A DNA stretch of 64,000 bases from an uncultured Tenacibaculum sp. (GTDB taxonomy: Bacteria > Bacteroidota > Bacteroidia > Flavobacteriales > Flavobacteriaceae), in the NCBI GenBank assembly GCA_947496185.1, contig CANMCD010000014.1:40873-104872 (forward strand), written 5' to 3'. The notes beneath the pieces were generated by a model. That model was given only the letters and a program-made list of their open reading frames with translations. It did no database searches and had not been told where the DNA came from. The translations under genes were made by a program, and so were the position numbers. Numbering within the stretch: position 1 is the first letter of the stretch; each line of letters begins with the position of its first letter. Positions 34,208-44,826 of the stretch are shown here, in pieces.

Positions 34208-37200
34208 TTATCTATATAGCGTAAAATGCCCCATTATTTGTCTTTGTTTTCCTGATAACTCCTTGTACTTTATGATATACCAATAATCTCCTGATGGTAG
34301 TTTTTGTCCCTCATAGGTTCCATCCCACCCATTGGTATTGTATTTTTCTGGAACAATTACTCCTCTTGAATGTCTAGAGTTCCTCAATGTTGACGTAGTA
34401 TTTTTCTGTAAACCAAATGTTTTACTACTTGCAGATTGAACTCCTGATATTTTTTTAACAACCCTCCCATATCGATCACTAATTTGAACCTGAAGGTCAT
34501 GATAACCTTCTACATCTATAGGATACCAATAATCATTTTGCCCATCTCCATCAGGTGTAAATATATTAGGTATTTTTATCGAAATGTACTCTCCTAATAC
34601 TGTCAATTCCAATTCACAACCTCTACTATCCATTACTTTTACTTTGTAATCTCTAGTTTCATAAATTAAAATTTCATTTTCTGTAGTAAATCCATCATCA
34701 TCAACACTGTATTGATATGGTGGTACTCCAAAACTGGTATTAAAAATCAGTTTATTTTTTTCTGACTTATCGAATTCCAATACCAATTCTTTATAGTTTT
34801 CTACTGGATCAATACCCTTGGTCACTGGACATCCCTTTTCTATATGTTCAACAGTAATCTGATAATCATCTCCAGCTATTAGGTTTGTAAAAACTCCCGT
34901 ATCATTTGAGTGTATTATTCCTCCTCCTTTGGTCAAAGTATAAATAACTAGACCTTTATATGTTTCTTGTACCCATGCCTTTACTGTATTTCCTCTAGGG
35001 CAGGTATACGATAATTTGGTTTTTAAATCTAAATTAACGGGGGTATCTATAACCAAAGAATCGGTATATTCAGCATCACAATCGCCATTAACTCTAAACC
35101 CAATTCTGTATGCATCTCCTGAAAGGATCCCTTCTTTTTCACCTAAAGTAATAACTCCTTCTTGATAGAGATTAGGAAGATCTTTATCATTTACACTTAC
35201 AATATAGTGCGCCTTTTTTCCCGGTACTGCTCCTCCGTTTACTGAAATTTCAATAATTGGTGTCGGATCTGTAATACAAACTTGTTGCACTACCGCTGCT
35301 TGAGAAATTTGTATTTCGGTGGGTTCTTTTATTTCCACTTCGATTGCTGCTTCACATCCGTTTTTATCTCTTATTGTCACTGTATAAGTCCCAGCTCTTA
35401 AATCATCAAATTTAAAATCTTCTACAAATTGTCTGGGATGATGGTAATAACCGTCTTTCAAACTAACATTAAATCGACATTCTTCTATTTTACGCCCTTT
35501 AACAGAAAGTGTTAGTGTTCCGTCTGCTTCGTCAATACAAGTAGCATCAGTATGAGACTCTGTCAATATGATTTTTGGAACGCTTACAATTGTATACGGA
35601 ACAGTTACCTTACTACAAACATCGCCTTTGTCGTTTGTACTATACACTTTTATCTTGTAGGTTCCTTCTCCTAATCCAGAAAAAGTTTTTGATTTCTGAA
35701 CTGGTTGCAACATTTTATCATCAGCATCCAATAACTCATATGTATAATTGTCAAGTCCTCCTGAAGCATTCGCAGACAAACTTGCTCCACTTTCACCATG
35801 ACAAGTAATGTTTGCATGAGTAGTATCCAATGTTGCTTGTAACGCTTCATATTTACTTATGAAAATTAAGGAAGATTCTTGCGTACACCCTTCTTCATCT
35901 TTTACATAAAATTTATACAACCCTTCTCCTAAGGTAAATACATTATTCGTAGAAGAAATATCTGTCTCATCATTCACACTATAAGTATACTTCCCAGTAC
36001 CTCCATATCCCTGAACTTTTACTTCTGCTAGTGACTTATTACAAGTTAATGACGAGATAATTTCTGTACTTATTTCTAATTTTTGTGGATCTTTAATTTC
36101 AACTTCAATAGGAGTGCTTTTACATGCATATTTACCAAAAATAGTAACGTAGTACTTCCCTGCTCTTAATTCTTTAAACTCATTACTTTTTTGCTGAGGC
36201 CTTATCACGAACCCTGCTTCATTAGCTAATAAATAGCTATAATCATTTAAACTAGTTACCTGCCCACCTGAAACATTATTAATGGTAATCGTTGCTTCTT
36301 CTTCTCCCTTACACTTATTAATTGTCACTGCCGGCTTGTCATGTTTTATATCTTGAGGTGGCAATAATTCAAAACGTATTATTTTATCACATCCTTCACC
36401 ATTTTTATCTTTTACGATACCTTGATACTTACCACTATTCAACCCTTTAACCGTTAACTTATAACCGTCATTTGTCTTTTCTATTCCTGTAGCATCGGAA
36501 TAATTATGGTGTATAATATTTGTTGTCTCATTTTTTAATAAAAACACATAGTTACCCCAACCGCCAGTCACGTTTAACACCGCTTCACCACTATTAGGAT
36601 TACCACAACTAATAAGAGTCGATTTATACGAAATAGCTAATACTTTGGAAGGTGACTTGATTGTTAAGGTACGTTCTTCTACACAAAACGGAGTATCTTT
36701 CATGGTAACTCTAACATCATAACTCCCTGCTTTTAAATTTTTCACATCACATTTTTCTCTTCCATCCAAAGTCAAATCTTGTACTTTAATGCCATTTTGA
36801 TCAATTACCTCATAGATATAATCTCCTTTATACCCTAAGGAAGAAACATGTATTGAAAATGAACCTGTATTTCCATTATAACAGTTGACATCCCTTACAT
36901 CTTTTAACACCATGAAAAGACTTGGTTTTTTGGCCACTTCATGTAACTTAATTAATGTACAGCCTGTCTTGGTATTTTTTACTTTTACTTCATAAAACCC
37001 TGTAGGTAACCCCTCAAACTGTCCTTTTATTTTATCATCTTTAAACTCTTGCTTTGTATCAATATTTACAACACTATACATTATTTTTGATGATTCAATC
37101 GATAGATTAGACTGATAACTTACTGTTATATTTTCTCCAGCGATACAATCAATCGATTTATCAACTTTAATGTTTGCTGACAACAATTTTTCGAAAGGTT

Positions 37201-40200
37201 TTATGGTCGCAGTAGTACTTCCTATACAACCTTTATCGTCATACACATTAATCTTATAATCTCCACCTGACTGATCTGTAAGTGTATAAATAAGCCTAGT
37301 ATCATCTTGTACAATTTGATCATCTTTTTCATCTGTCGTTCCTTTAGTATCTATAAACTGAATACGAACATAGTTACCACTTCCACCAGTAATAAGATTG
37401 GTACCCGAGTTTGGAACCTCGATACTTGCACTAATCGTAACATCATTACCAACACTACAACCAAAACCTTTTTCTATCGGGATGGGGATTGTGATCTTTT
37501 TATATTCAGTAATTTCAATACCTTTTATAGTAGTAGTACATCCATTATTTCCTTTAGCAGTCAGTTCGTAGGTGTTAGGTGGCAAATTGACAAACTCATT
37601 AGTAGAAATCCATCCAACTCCATTTGGATCTGGACTAATTGTGTACTCCAATGGTAAAATTCCATTATTTTTTGCTGTTACAGAAATTACTCCTGAGTTA
37701 CTTCCTTGACAGGTACTATTTGATACCGTATGAGTAATATCAGGTAAAACTTTTGAATTTACTTCAAATTCTTTTGTAAGGTTACAATTCGTCTTTTTAT
37801 TAGTTAATGTGATTTCATACTTTCCTGCAACTCCAATTTCAATATTCTCTTTTGACGAATTAAAATCTCCTTTAGCCTCTTCTTTACCATTTATCTTGTT
37901 CTTGATTACATAACCATAATTGGATGGTCCCGATATAACATTCAACGACAACCTTGCTTTCTTATCACATGTTAACTCACTGATAGGTAAAATTTCAAAA
38001 TCAAGTATTGGTGATATACCTTTTACAGTACGTGAAGCGGTACATCCATTGGCATCTTTGACCAGTATTTCATAATCTCCCGATAGTTCCCCCGTAAATA
38101 TATTAGTGTTTTCATACGTTTGCCCGTTGTCAATAGAATATTGGTAAGGCCCTACTCCTTCACTAGCTATTATTTCTAATGTTCTTGACGTACAAACCTG
38201 TGTAAGTTTCACATCCATTATCTTGGGAGTATTCACTTTCAGTGATACCGTACCTAAGTCTTTAGAACATTCAAAATCATCTCTAATTTTGACATTTACC
38301 GTAACAGGTTTCAAAGGATCTTCTATACTTTTATAAGGAACTATAATACTAGTACTCCATGACTGTAAAGTAATTCCTTTAGCGTTTGTTACTACTAATT
38401 CGTACTTATATTGTCCCGTTCCACCAATGATATTACTTATATCAACTACTCCAGCAGTACGGCATGTGATATCCCTAACCTTAGCAATACTACCTTGAAT
38501 GGGGGCTCCTTCCAATATTTCAACATCTTTACTACCAAAACTACAGCCTCCTACTTGGTTATAAACTTCAACATAATACACCCCACTAGACAAACCGTTA
38601 TGGGTTATCTTTACCTGTGTTTCTCCATTAACTGAGGCAACTTCCTTATCTTTCCCTGATGGGTTTTTCTCAAATATTTTCCAGTTATATGGAATTTTTA
38701 AATCATTTTTAGTGTTTTCTATATCAAAGGTTATTGAACCATCCGATGCACCTGAACAAGTCCCTTTAACTGCCGTTGGTTTTATGAGAACTGAAGGAGT
38801 ATATTTAGCATAAACATCATCACTATTGCGTTTTATACAACCCGTTGCGTCTTTAACGAAAAACTCATAAGTTCTACCGGGAACTAAATTTTTATATGTT
38901 TTCGTTCTTTTTTGGTCAGGTTGATTTTGTATTGGACTATCGTTATCATGTGGTTGCCAGTCATAAGGTGTGCCTAAAGAAAATTCAAAAGGAGCTTTTC
39001 CTTTAAGGGCTACTAACGTTACCGCAAAACCAGAAGAACAATCTGTCGGACTTACTACTGGATTCAGTATCAAACCTTCAACATGATGTGCTATTTCGTG
39101 CCTAGTATATTCATAACAAATTATTTCTCCAGTACTTTTATTAATAACTCTTAAGGCAGGATAGACTACATCACCAGAATTAAAGCCCCTAAATTTTCTA
39201 TTTATTTCATTAAAATCTTTCCATTGGTTCTTATTCCAATCTGAAGTACATTGCAATGTATAAGGAGCTGGATAATCACTAGGAGAAATACCAATAAAAT
39301 CAAAACCTGTTTTACTTGTATCCACTGTACAATTATCAGGCAGTGCGTCTTTTATCTTTATTTCTAATTGAATCGAAGGTTTTACGATTACTTGACCTTG
39401 TTTCATACAACCATATGCGTCGACAACCTCAATAGTGTAATTTCCAGGCAATAGATTTGGAAATGAAGCGGTAACTTTTGTAGTTATTCCGTCAATCTTT
39501 TTTCGATCTTGGTTGATACTTTTATTACTTGAATCAAAGATTTCAATATCAAAAAACATTCCTGTACTTCCTACAATATCAAAACTTACCCCTCCTTTAT
39601 CCCTACATAAAGGATCAATACTCACTATATCCTTAATATCCCATGTAGGTGTGGTATCTATTGCTATTCCTTTCACGGAATGTTCACAATATTCATTTCC
39701 TCCTTTTTTATCTCTTACATATACATCATATTTTACTGGGGTTGGTGTACCAACAGGCACGGTATATGTATTTGAAATGTTAAACTCTCCGTCTTTAGGT
39801 ATCACCCCTTCTTTTACAAAAGCATATACATAATCACCATCACCTCCTTTTGCGTCTACAAATATTTTTCCATCTTCACAAGAAATATCCCTTACAAACT
39901 TTGTAAAGACTTCTAATTTATCATTAATTATATGTGTAGTTTCTTGCGATTCGCAAGTAAAGGCATCTTGTACTTTAACTTTATAGGTATTAGGCTGCAA
40001 ACCATTGATTGTATAAGATATTGGAGTACCTCCGATATTAGTAACATTCGTTATTACTCCATTTATATAAAATATATAATTCCCTGTACCTCCTTTAGGA
40101 GTCACCTTAATTTGCCCTTTGTTATTTTCATCATAACACCCAATCACGTTAGCCTCATGGGTTACTTTTTCTAACAAAGGAATTGAAATAATTTTATCAT

Positions 40201-43200
40201 AAATACCTATACAAGCATTCTGATCTTTTACATGAATTTTATTTGAAACTATTTTGCCAGTTTGATTTTTAAAAACCTGACTATTTTGCCAACTTTTCCC
40301 TTCATCAATACTATACTGGTAGGGAGGTATTCCTCCTGAAGCTTTTACCGTAATATCTGCTTTTGCTTTATCTTCACAACCAGATACGATTTCCATTGAT
40401 GTAGTTATTTCTATTGGCTTAGGTGCTGTTATTTCAATGACTCCTAAATCTTTTTTACACTTTTCATCTGATGTGGCGACCCATATATTATACGTTTTTG
40501 AGGGTAGGTTTTTTATCTCTATAACAGCAGCCGTAGTTGATTTCCATGTGGTTCCTCCATCAACTGAATATTTATAGGAAACATCATAATTTTCTGCATG
40601 GATGGCAATTATTCCTTGTGAAGCCCCCGCACATTTATTCATCTCTGTATTTACCACCTTTGCAGAAAATGCTTTTCCTGATACTACTAAAACTCCTTTT
40701 TTCTTTTCACAAGCTCCATCAGAAGAAATTACTGTAACGAAATACGCTCCTGTCGATATATTTTCAAATACATGATTATTTTGAGTCGTGTTTCCTCCAT
40801 CTAAACTATAGGTGTACTTCGAGTCTAATATTATATCATTTTCATCAGTTACTATAATTTTTGCAATACCATTACACGCATATTTAACTGTTGCCTTTAT
40901 GTTGGGGGTTATAGGTACAGGGTTTATGGTATACTCCCCTAAGCTTACTATACACCTTTGTTCATCCCTAACATATACATCATATTTTTCAGTATTTGGT
41001 ATATCATCGGGTATGGTATGACTATTTGATTTTATAAAATCGTTCTCTACTGGGGTTTTTCCTGCATTGACAAAAGCAAATTCATAATCGCCAAAACCTC
41101 CTTCAGCAGTTACAGTAATTTTTCCTGAATTCCCACAAGAAGGTTGTTCCGTTTTTACTGTAGCTTTCAAATGATTTACCGTTATTTTAAGATCATTTAA
41201 TGTGTATTCACATATATATTTGTCGGTTAACCCTCCTCCTAATTGATCATTTTTGAGCGTTGCACGAATATTTACTGTATAATTATCAGGCTTTAACCCT
41301 GTGAACACTCCCGTCGTATTCCAACTTTTTTTATTATCAATACTATATTCTATATTATAAGGTAGGTTATCTCCTTCCACATCTATTGTTATACTTCCTC
41401 CAAGCATTCCTACACAAGAAATCACCTTTACCTTAGGTGTAAATCTTAATTCTGGTATAATGCCTACTACCACTTCATTTGAAGTTGCTATACAATTATT
41501 ACCATCATGAACTTCAAACTTATAAACTCCCTCTTCTCCTTTTTTTACTGCATATTGTGTAGCCGTAAAAAAGTTTCCACTATCTAGCAACTGTCCATCT
41601 TTCCATCCCCTGAAACTGTAGTTAGGTTTTCCTCCTGCTACTTTCAATACAATTATTCCATCAGAAGCACCATCTTTACAAGCTATATCTTTCCCCTTTA
41701 TGGCATCTATTGTAAGTTTCGTTGATGATGTAATATTTACCGTTACCTTATCTTCACAGTTTTCTGTACGGACAATAACACTATACGTTCCTTCTTTAAT
41801 CTTTTTAAAGGTGTGAGACATTGCGGTTTTTTTTATTTTAGACAGCTCTTTACCATCCTTATCTACCAATATATAGGTATATTGACTTGCAACAGTTTTC
41901 ACACTAACATCAATCGTTGTTTCTCCTCCAAAACAAAGTATTTCATCAGGTTGTGGTACATTTATTTTAATTCTTTCATCCGTAATATTTATCTTTTTTG
42001 TATCAAAGTTACAAGATTTATCACTCGAATTTTGTGAGGTAATCTCCACATGATAATCCCCCGGTTCTTTAACAAAAAATACATTTGAATGTTGAGCAAC
42101 ATTTTCATACCTACTTTTCGTAATATTATATAATCGAAACATATACCCAGTATTCGGGATATTATTTACAATAATTTTACCATCATCCTTACACGTAATG
42201 TTTTCAGTAGTTACTTTAGGACTTAATGGAGCAATATTAATTTTAAAGTGATAGGTTTCAGAACAGTCCCCGTAATCTACTTGTAGTTTATACTCTCCTT
42301 CTTCAGAAAACCCCTTAGTCAACTCACTACCAACCACTTCCCAATCACAACCGGTATCTATATTGGGACAGTCTTTATTTACTGTATCCGAACAAGTTGG
42401 TCCTTTCTTTAACTTTTTCCACGAAAATTTAGTTACTGAATCGCTTTCGTAGGGTAGGGTAATGACCCTAGGTGGTTGATTACCGCACATATAAATTTTA
42501 CCAAACTCCTCTCCTGTATTCGGACAAATAACTACTTCATCAAAAAAATCTTGAGTTTTTAAAGGGTTGGGTTGTTTTCCAAACGAGTCTACCTTAAAAA
42601 CTTGCACCCCGTCTAGGCAATTTGCAGCTCCTGTTTTTTCAACAGTATACACGCCTTCTTTAAAAACTTTAATTTTTCGTTCTGTACCTATAATCTTTCC
42701 ACTTTCGTCAGTCCATTTATAATTAGAAAATTTTTCTCCTGCCTTTAAAACTACCCCTTCCTTGGAGTTACATAATATTTCAGCGGTTACTTGACTTCTA
42801 CATTCTGAAACATCTGCCAAGAAATTAGACGATCCTTTAATCCCGTTTCCACAACTATCAGTACCCGAAAAACTATAGTCTTCAACAACTTTAATTGGTG
42901 ACTTATCTCCTTCATAATTAGCATAGGCTTGATTCTTTATAATGTTTGAACAAGCATCTCTTAAATTATCACAACTAGTAACTACCTGTACTTTAAATCG
43001 TATGCTATACGTTCCTCCTCTTTCTTTTACAAGGTCATCATCTTTAACATCAAAAATCAACTTCATCTTGTCTCCTTCGATTTCTTTTTTATAGGTAAGC
43101 CCCGGAGGCATTTGTATCGAGGATTCAACTAGGTCAACATTTACAGGTAAAACGTCAACTATTTGAACATTTTTAGCATTGTCTGTTCCCACATTTTTAA

Positions 43201-44518
43201 AATTGACTCGATACCATAACTCATTACCTAAATTAACATCCGTCCCTGCAATATCATTTCCTGCACCATCTTCTACAGATTTTATCAATTGAATTTTTGG
43301 TTCAATCACCTCAACTGACATTCCGAATAAAAACGGATAGTATGCATCTCCCGTTGTTGTAAATCTTAATTTGGTATTGCCTTGATCATTTTTTAGGTAT
43401 TTTTTATTTGTATTATTCAATTTGAACATGTCAATATCAAAGCCTAACGTATTCTTACTATCAGGAAATCGTTTTGGGAACTTTCCATTGTTAGTTATAG
43501 ATCCGTCAAAAAAGTTATACTGATTGTTTACATAAACGTAATTACCATACACGTATCTGGCTTGGGGAGCTTGGAGTCTATGAAAATTTGTTCCTTCAGG
43601 AGCTTTTATTTGAATTTGATCACCTGATATGCCTCTATCACCTTCTAAAGCTCCCACTAAAAACTCAGCCCTAACAGGTCCGTAGGGAACCGTTCGAAAT
43701 CCATCTACCAATACATCTACATTATTTGATGTTTGCCCACTTGCTTTTCTAACTTTAGAATGTCCGTCAAATACATAAAACTTTTTGTTTGTTTCTTTCT
43801 TGTTTTTATAAACAATAACTAAAGTCCAACCCGCTGAAGATCCCAAGCCACTAGTAGTTCCTCCTGTTGTCGCTTTAACATTGGCAATCCAATAATCTCC
43901 ATTAGGATCGTTTAATTCTTGAATTTCTTTAGTCAAATCTTTAAAACATACATAAGGCTTTTCTCCATCTCCTCCTTTATCAAAGACTTTTATTCCATCA
44001 TCTATTGAGCTATAGGTATTGGTACGTGGATACTTAATTTTTATTTTATTAAAATCTTCATCTCTTTTGCCTTGTCGCTCCCAATTATCATAAGGATATA
44101 TGGCTGACCAATACAATCCTGCAAACAAAATATCCGCTTTATTATCACATAAAGGGATACCTGACAAGGTAGCTCGGGAAGATGAAAAAGTATTACTATC
44201 ATTATCTGCATTTACATACTGTAAATTTTTATACCCATTGCCTATAGTTGGGTTGTCTAAATTGTCCTTAGCATCTACACTAATAATATTATTAGCTATA
44301 AAAGTCATATTTCCTTTCGCAGTTATATTAAAACGATTACCAAAAGAATTATTTTCTTTTTTTTGCATCTCAGACATAAACATTTCTACCTCAGGTAATT
44401 GCTGCTTTTTTCGAGCTTCAATCCTAAGTTTTTCTACCTCAGATAATTGTTGTTGTTTTTGGGCGTGAGAGATTATGGCTACAAAAGCCAATACCAGCGT
44501 GAGTATGTTTTTTTTCAT
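34208..44518 (-). CDS. Giant SprB-repeat cell-surface adhesin (3,436 residues), type IX secretion substrate
   Basis: A predicted gliding/adhesion protein. In order: signal peptide MKKNILTLVLAFVAIISHAQ; a short Q/K/E-rich duplicated stretch (about 21-52); a globular N-terminal domain (about 60-400); a DUF11-like domain (about 404-560) with the VDLGNELWYRV- and NVGTDNAKNVQIVDVLP-type motifs; an Ig-like region (about 578-770); then about 30 SprB-type repeats of 75-90 residues (about 770-3290). Repeats typically start with an xCxGxxxGxI strand, contain GGxGxYxY, and end in LxxGxYxVxVxDxxGC. The C-terminal type B sorting domain (PNIFTPDGDGQNDYWYP to GHFTLYR, about 3309-3436) directs export by the type IX system. 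No catalytic domain is seen. It has its own 5' spacer and terminators on both sides, so it may be a single-gene transcript. Confidence 0.9.
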   Translation of the reverse strand: MKKNILTLVLAFVAIISHAQKQQQLSEVEKLRIEARKKQQLPEVEMFMSEMQKKENNSFGNRFNITAKGNMTFIANNIISVDAKDNLDNPTIGNGYKNLQYVNADNDSNTFSSSRATLSGIPLCDNKADILFAGLYWSAIYPYDNWERQGKRDEDFNKIKIKYPRTNTYSSIDDGIKVFDKGGDGEKPYVCFKDLTKEIQELNDPNGDYWIANVKATTGGTTSGLGSSAGWTLVIVYKNKKETNKKFYVFDGHSKVRKASGQTSNNVDVLVDGFRTVPYGPVRAEFLVGALEGDRGISGDQIQIKAPEGTNFHRLQAPQARYVYGNYVYVNNQYNFFDGSITNNGKFPKRFPDSKNTLGFDIDMFKLNNTNKKYLKNDQGNTKLRFTTTGDAYYPFLFGMSVEVIEPKIQLIKSVEDGAGNDIAGTDVNLGNELWYRVNFKNVGTDNAKNVQIVDVLPVNVDLVESSIQMPPGLTYKKEIEGDKMKLIFDVKDDDLVKERGGTYSIRFKVQVVTSCDNLRDACSNIIKNQAYANYEGDKSPIKVVEDYSFSGTDSCGNGIKGSSNFLADVSECRSQVTAEILCNSKEGVVLKAGEKFSNYKWTDESGKIIGTERKIKVFKEGVYTVEKTGAANCLDGVQVFKVDSFGKQPNPLKTQDFFDEVVICPNTGEEFGKIYMCGNQPPRVITLPYESDSVTKFSWKKLKKGPTCSDTVNKDCPNIDTGCDWEVVGSELTKGFSEEGEYKLQVDYGDCSETYHFKINIAPLSPKVTTENITCKDDGKIIVNNIPNTGYMFRLYNITKSRYENVAQHSNVFFVKEPGDYHVEITSQNSSDKSCNFDTKKINITDERIKINVPQPDEILCFGGETTIDVSVKTVASQYTYILVDKDGKELSKIKKTAMSHTFKKIKEGTYSVIVRTENCEDKVTVNITSSTKLTIDAIKGKDIACKDGASDGIIVLKVAGGKPNYSFRGWKDGQLLDSGNFFTATQYAVKKGEEGVYKFEVHDGNNCIATSNEVVVGIIPELRFTPKVKVISCVGMLGGSITIDVEGDNLPYNIEYSIDNKKSWNTTGVFTGLKPDNYTVNIRATLKNDQLGGGLTDKYICEYTLNDLKITVNHLKATVKTEQPSCGNSGKITVTAEGGFGDYEFAFVNAGKTPVENDFIKSNSHTIPDDIPNTEKYDVYVRDEQRCIVSLGEYTINPVPITPNIKATVKYACNGIAKIIVTDENDIILDSKYTYSLDGGNTTQNNHVFENISTGAYFVTVISSDGACEKKKGVLVVSGKAFSAKVVNTEMNKCAGASQGIIAIHAENYDVSYKYSVDGGTTWKSTTAAVIEIKNLPSKTYNIWVATSDEKCKKDLGVIEITAPKPIEITTSMEIVSGCEDKAKADITVKASGGIPPYQYSIDEGKSWQNSQVFKNQTGKIVSNKIHVKDQNACIGIYDKIISIPLLEKVTHEANVIGCYDENNKGQIKVTPKGGTGNYIFYINGVITNVTNIGGTPISYTINGLQPNTYKVKVQDAFTCESQETTHIINDKLEVFTKFVRDISCEDGKIFVDAKGGDGDYVYAFVKEGVIPKDGEFNISNTYTVPVGTPTPVKYDVYVRDKKGGNEYCEHSVKGIAIDTTPTWDIKDIVSIDPLCRDKGGVSFDIVGSTGMFFDIEIFDSSNKSINQDRKKIDGITTKVTASFPNLLPGNYTIEVVDAYGCMKQGQVIVKPSIQLEIKIKDALPDNCTVDTSKTGFDFIGISPSDYPAPYTLQCTSDWNKNQWKDFNEINRKFRGFNSGDVVYPALRVINKSTGEIICYEYTRHEIAHHVEGLILNPVVSPTDCSSGFAVTLVALKGKAPFEFSLGTPYDWQPHDNDSPIQNQPDQKRTKTYKNLVPGRTYEFFVKDATGCIKRNSDDVYAKYTPSVLIKPTAVKGTCSGASDGSITFDIENTKNDLKIPYNWKIFEKNPSGKDKEVASVNGETQVKITHNGLSSGVYYVEVYNQVGGCSFGSKDVEILEGAPIQGSIAKVRDITCRTAGVVDISNIIGGTGQYKYELVVTNAKGITLQSWSTSIIVPYKSIEDPLKPVTVNVKIRDDFECSKDLGTVSLKVNTPKIMDVKLTQVCTSRTLEIIASEGVGPYQYSIDNGQTYENTNIFTGELSGDYEILVKDANGCTASRTVKGISPILDFEILPISELTCDKKARLSLNVISGPSNYGYVIKNKINGKEEAKGDFNSSKENIEIGVAGKYEITLTNKKTNCNLTKEFEVNSKVLPDITHTVSNSTCQGSNSGVISVTAKNNGILPLEYTISPDPNGVGWISTNEFVNLPPNTYELTAKGNNGCTTTIKGIEITEYKKITIPIPIEKGFGCSVGNDVTISASIEVPNSGTNLITGGSGNYVRIQFIDTKGTTDEKDDQIVQDDTRLIYTLTDQSGGDYKINVYDDKGCIGSTTATIKPFEKLLSANIKVDKSIDCIAGENITVSYQSNLSIESSKIMYSVVNIDTKQEFKDDKIKGQFEGLPTGFYEVKVKNTKTGCTLIKLHEVAKKPSLFMVLKDVRDVNCYNGNTGSFSIHVSSLGYKGDYIYEVIDQNGIKVQDLTLDGREKCDVKNLKAGSYDVRVTMKDTPFCVEERTLTIKSPSKVLAISYKSTLISCGNPNSGEAVLNVTGGWGNYVFLLKNETTNIIHHNYSDATGIEKTNDGYKLTVKGLNSGKYQGIVKDKNGEGCDKIIRFELLPPQDIKHDKPAVTINKCKGEEEATITINNVSGGQVTSLNDYSYLLANEAGFVIRPQQKSNEFKELRAGKYYVTIFGKYACKSTPIEVEIKDPQKLEISTEIISSLTCNKSLAEVKVQGYGGTGKYTYSVNDETDISSTNNVFTLGEGLYKFYVKDEEGCTQESSLIFISKYEALQATLDTTHANITCHGESGASLSANASGGLDNYTYELLDADDKMLQPVQKSKTFSGLGEGTYKIKVYSTNDKGDVCSKVTVPYTIVSVPKIILTESHTDATCIDEADGTLTLSVKGRKIEECRFNVSLKDGYYHHPRQFVEDFKFDDLRAGTYTVTIRDKNGCEAAIEVEIKEPTEIQISQAAVVQQVCITDPTPIIEISVNGGAVPGKKAHYIVSVNDKDLPNLYQEGVITLGEKEGILSGDAYRIGFRVNGDCDAEYTDSLVIDTPVNLDLKTKLSYTCPRGNTVKAWVQETYKGLVIYTLTKGGGIIHSNDTGVFTNLIAGDDYQITVEHIEKGCPVTKGIDPVENYKELVLEFDKSEKNKLIFNTSFGVPPYQYSVDDDGFTTENEILIYETRDYKVKVMDSRGCELELTVLGEYISIKIPNIFTPDGDGQNDYWYPIDVEGYHDLQVQISDRYGRVVKKISGVQSASSKTFGLQKNTTSTLRNSRHSRGVIVPEKYNTNGWDGTYEGQKLPSGDYWYIIKYKELSGKQRQIMGHFTLYR
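36345..38228 (-). repeat. Single copy of super-repeat B in the 3,436-residue adhesin
   Basis: About 628 residues covering seven SprB-type repeats, from the NTPKIMDVKLTQVC unit to the GGWGNY unit. The same seven-repeat order occurs twice in tandem in the 4,763-residue paralogue. Confidence 0.65.
39370..40905 (-). repeat. Single copy of super-repeat A in the 3,436-residue adhesin
   Basis: About 512 residues, six or seven SprB-type repeats from the VKYACNGIAK unit to the VVDAYGCMKQ unit. The matching order is found twice in the 4,763-residue paralogue. Confidence 0.6.
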
Positions 44519-44826
44519 TAACCAGGGGAAATAAAGTTAAATGTTATTTTATTATTCTTTGTTCTCTCGAATAAAAATAGAAAAACAGCTATCAAAAGAA
44601 ACAAAAGCTTTGTTAAAAAAAAGAAAATAACTCGCTTTTATTGTTTACCAAGGATCATTAATTTAACAATAAAAACATTTAACACTAAAAAAAAACATAA
44701 CACATATATTATCACAAATTGTTTTTTTTTCAAACAAAAACTTATCCTTACTAAATAATAAAAACCTCCCAAGAATATTAAGTTCTTGAGAGGCTTTATA
44801 TAGTCCTTTGTATTATTTATAAAATC
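44519..44826. other. AT-rich spacer between two giant adhesin genes
   Basis: About 300 bases with long A and T runs and no coding frame. It holds the terminator of the upstream giant gene (44761-44797) and, closer to 44519, presumably the promoter of the 3,436-residue gene; no convincing TTG/TAnnTTTG pair is visible. Confidence 0.5.
44761..44797 (-). terminator. Terminator after the 4,763-residue adhesin gene
   Basis: On the minus strand CCTCTCAAGAA pairs with TTCTTGGGAGG (one G-U), followed by TTTTTAT, 30 bases past the giant gene stop. Confidence 0.85.
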
